Made by a program: the position numbers and the translations under genes. This document shows positions 60,710 through 64,000 of a stretch of DNA of 64,000 nucleotides, in pieces. Source of the stretch: Lepas anatifera (lineage: Eukaryota > Arthropoda > Thecostraca > Lepadidae); contig JAOTON010002091.1 in NCBI GenBank assembly GCA_034440635.1, positions 186,001-250,000 of the forward strand, read 5' to 3'. Positions within the stretch are counted from its first letter, which is position 1. The number at the start of each line of letters is the position of its first letter. The notes beneath the pieces are model-generated. The model was not told the origin of the DNA. It saw nothing but the letters and a program-made list of their open reading frames with translations, and made no database searches.

Positions 60710-61560
60710 GAGCTTTGGTATGGGCGGCACACCACTTTTGAGGGGCACCCCCGAAGAGAAAGGACACTTTTTAACGTGACCTACAAATTTTACTATATCT
60801 TAGTTTTTATCAACTTTTTGGTATATTCTTAGAAAGACAAAATGCAAATCAAGCATTGACGGAAAATAAAATCTCGACTCCATCCGGAAAAAATGTCGCC
60901 GAAATATAATTAAAGCAGCCAAACAACGACTGTTTTGAATAGATTCAAGAACAAATCAGCCAACTCATGCCAATACTTAACATCAGAGAAATCAGGGGAA
61001 CTATGTGCAGGCTAAGACATATTGGAGTTGAAAATTCATTTGTTATGCCCGCTGGTTTTGTAGTGACGAGTGAGCCCTGGTTGAACGCAGTTTAAGTTCC
61101 GCGGCTCCCACAAGATCCTGGGAGGAGTGGCATAGTGATATTGGAAGAATACAATTTTTGCTGCCGGGATAATTTGGGAGATGCTTTTTAACACGTTTAT
61201 GAAGTTTCGTGTTATCAAGGATCGGTCCCAGTTGTAGTAGAGAAAAGGTAAATAGGCCGGTGGTTTGGATGGGAATGGTTTGTGGTGTGATAGAGCTGGA
61301 AATTGTAGGGTTATAAATTGTGAGATTTTAAACCCTATCCCCAAAGGGATAGGGTTGAAAATTGTGAGAAACTAGTTTTTCATTTAAATTTACTGTAGAA
61401 ATCCTAGAAAAGGGGACTGTGCTCTAAGCTTAGGGGCACATGGCTTTTATCGCCCATCCCCATAATCCACCAGTATAATGAACAATTTATATAATCAAGG
61501 GGCCTGGGCATCACAAGCCATTTTAGCGATGGCTCATTCCCCGTTAGCTCCATTTTACAA
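60710..61560. other. No gene; one small perfect hairpin
   Basis: AACCCTATCCC, a 4-base loop, and GGGATAGGGTT lie at 61331-61356. No other feature recognised. Confidence 0.45.
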
Positions 61561-61589
61561 GGGGAATTTGCATTGTGTTCTTATTTCCC

Positions 61590-63510
61590 ATCTATTCAAG
61601 GCCAGCTCAGGGGCCCCCAGAGCAGCTGCCAGGGGCCCCCTCCAGAGCAGCTGTCCCCCATCCCCCATCCCCTCAGGGACTAGACTATCTCAGTGACCCC
61701 CCGAGGTGATGGGAGTTGGCCTTTTCTTCTTATTCTCTATCTATTCAAGACGATGTCAGGGGACCATTAATGTGGATCAGAGCCCTCCAGAATAGCTCAT
61801 GCTTCACCCATGGACCAGACTAGCTCAGTGGTTCCAGAGATGGGGGTTATCAGTCTAGCTCAATGGGCCCCAGATCGACTCATACGGCCTTGAACCAGCT
61901 CAAGGAGCCCCAGAACAATTCAAGGCGCCAGATCACCTCAGGCGGCCTCAGGCCAACTTAAGGGGCTCTTACAAGCTCAGCGCCCCGACCAGCTCAGGGT
62001 ACCCCCCGGGGCCCATACCAGCTCAGGACATCCCAAGTACACAGATCCGCTCTGGGGCCCAAGATCAGCTCTTGGGCCCAAAGTAATTTCAGGGTCTCAA
62101 GTCAGGTCAGGGGGCCAGATTAAGTCAGGGGCACTAAATCAGCTCAATGATCCCTCATCAGATCGGGGCCCAATCAGCTCAGGAGCCCCACAGCTGCTCA
62201 GGGGACACCAGATCGGCCCATAGGGCATCAGATCAGCTTCTGGGACAAGGGATCAGCTTAGTGATCCCCGACCAGCTCGGGGCCCAGATCAGCTCGGGGG
62301 TACCTAATTATGTTAGGTGGCACTTAATTAGCTCAGGAGCCCCATACACAGTGCCCCAGCTCAGGGGCATTGTGAGGCCAGCTCTGTGAGGCCAGCTCAG
62401 CTTAGGGCTTAAGAGGTGCTCAGAAAATCACGTTAACAACCCAGGAGACGCAGGTCAGCTTAAAGGGCACCATATTAGCCCAAGGGCATCAGGCTAGCTC
62501 AGAGGGCATCAGATGGGCTCAGGAGGCACAATGATTACTCAGCAAGCACTAGATCAACTCAGGGGCATTAGTTCAGCTCAGGGAGCAATATATCTGCTCA
62601 GAGGCACCAGATCTATCAGTTCAGGGGCCCAGATAAACTCCTAGTCCCCAGACCAGAACGGGGGTCTAGATCAGCTCATGGTGCACCATATCAGCTCAGA
62701 GGGCAAGGAACCAGCTCGGGGCCCAGATCAACTTGAGGGTACTAGATCAAGTCAGGGTGTACCCAATCAGCCCAGGAGCCCCATACCAGCTCAGGGGCCC
62801 TCATCAGCCTCAGTGAGCCCAGTTCAGCTTAGTGCGCCAGAGCTGTTGAGGAAATTACTTAATCAACTCAGGAGGCCCAGATCAGCTTAAATGGCACCAT
62901 ATTGGCTCAGGGGGCACAAAACTAACTCAGGGGGCACCAGGCTAGCTCAAGCGGCACCAGACTACCTCAGAGGGTATAAGATATGCTCAGGAGGCACAAT
63001 GATGGCTTAAGAGGCACCATATTGACTCAGGGGCATTAGTTTAGCTCAGGGGGCAACATATCTGCTCAGGGGGCACCAGATCAATCAGTAAGGGGGCTCA
63101 GCTCAGCTTCAAGCCCCCCAGACCAGGGCAGGGGCATAGATCAGCTCAGGGAACACAAGATCAGCTCAGTTTGCACCGGCCAGCTCAGGGGGCACCAGCT
63201 CATCTAAGGAGTCATCAATAACCAGCTCAGGGGCGTACCTGATCAGCTCAAGAGGCACCATATTGACTCAGGGGACAGCAGATCAACTCCTGGAGGCATG
63301 CAATCAGCTCAGGGGCCACATGTCAACTCAAAGGCACTAAAAGCAGCTAATAGGGCACCAGGTGGCTCGGAGGCATCAGACTAACTCAGAGAGCATTATA
63401 TTGGTTCAAGAGGCACAATGATTTGCTCAGGGGGCACCAGATTGACTCAAGGGGCACCAGATCAGCTAGGAGGGCACGTGATCAGCTGCTGCGGGGCACC
63501 AGATGAGCTA
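61590..63510 (+). repeat. Minisatellite, ~20-22 bp unit, ~1.9 kb
   Basis: Long irregular array of units such as CAGATCAGCTCAGGGGCACC. The unit is the same family as in hAT element 1 (31.4-35.8 kb) and akin to the 39.7-41.9 kb arrays. Open frames at 62147-62389 and 62678-62890 are repeat translations. No flanking element ends recognised. Confidence 0.9.
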
Positions 63511-64000
63511 TACTAACTATACGTTACGTATACGTACTATATGAATTCGACCATTTATTTTAAAAAAGAAGAGAAAAATTTAAAGTCTGTATCAGGATTC
63601 ATAGTGAAATTACTCCGCATAAGATAGTAACTCCACTGCTTACGTTGTACTTGAGGACTCGTTTTACAGAATTAGAGATGGTCTGGTAGCCAGACTGGCA
63701 ACGAAAATTACGATTAGGGACCACAGGTAGCCACTTGGGTAACCACAAAGTTTTGCGTTTCTGGCGCCGGAGTAGCGAGAAGAAAACAGTCAGAAATACG
63801 TGTTGAAGCTGCTGTGTGGAGGGTATCTTACTTACTAAGAGGCTGTAGTTGAGCTAAATCAAAATAGGAGGTTTTGTTGTCAGTGGTAAACCCACAACCA
63901 AATCTTATATATTATGCCGCAGCCAGAGAAACGTAGGACAAAGTGAAGTCTGCTAGATCTCAAAAGCCCAGGAGAGTAGTGTGATTTGAGGGTGTCAATT
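63511..64000. other. No recognised feature
   Basis: Unique-looking sequence after the array, without gene or repeat signals I can name. Confidence 0.4.

Noticed and set aside
60351..60779. A 142-codon frame as an intact gene
   Set aside because: Its first half is the C-terminal part of a LINE reverse transcriptase with the upstream part in another frame; the end runs into another repeat.
61590..63510. A CRISPR-like array
   Set aside because: Units vary in sequence and length and have no constant repeat with unique spacers; this is an animal minisatellite.

Overview
This window is animal nuclear DNA. It has spliced genes with GT-AG introns, LINE, hAT-like, TTAA-type and LTR elements, tRNA-derived repeats, microsatellites and large minisatellites. 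Nothing bacterial or organellar is present. The repeat types fit an invertebrate, perhaps a marine one, but I cannot name the phylum.

Only two genes are well supported. The first (about 17.9-26.3 kb, + strand) encodes a very large secreted, apparently disordered protein: a signal-peptide exon is spliced in phase to a 6.6-kb exon. That exon is Thr/Pro-rich, then Asp/Glu/Met-rich, and has no cysteine; one break in a G-run changes its reading frame. The second (57.95-58.49 kb, + strand) is a compact TATA-driven gene for a 179-residue secreted cysteine-rich protein. A decayed tandem copy lies just downstream.

Most of the rest is transposable elements, many readable to the base from target-site duplications (TSDs). 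At 29.5-39.7 kb sits a nested set. A palindromic hAT-like element (29509-39662, TSD ATGTGCAA) holds a second hAT-like element (30047-35983, TSD TACACATC), which holds a third (31856-35235, TSD TCAGAACA). The same palindrome also holds a TTAA-flanked element (36648-37464). Its other arm still shows two of the empty sites. Several of these elements carry GC-rich minisatellites and duplicated right ends. At 42.5-46.0 kb is a cluster of TTAA-flanked elements rich in AGGTCA half-sites, with older relatives near 6.2, 13.1 and 56.5 kb. At 46380-54727 is a young LTR retroelement with 2.46-kb LTRs, a tRNA-Lys-like primer site, a TAAG TSD, and no gag or pol in its 3.4-kb interior.

Region by region: 1-17.9 kb is gene-poor with old repeats, a foldback, a minisatellite and a hAT MITE; 17.9-26.3 kb is the large gene; 26.3-29.5 kb has microsatellites and a TA-flanked MITE; 29.5-39.7 kb is the nested set; 39.7-42.5 kb is a minisatellite-bearing repeat and a LINE relic; 42.5-46.1 kb is the AGGTCA-rich cluster; 46.4-54.7 kb is the LTR element; 54.7-57.8 kb is an interrupted older repeat and a relic; 57.8-59.1 kb is the cysteine-rich gene and its pseudogene; 59.1-64 kb is a LINE relic and a long minisatellite.
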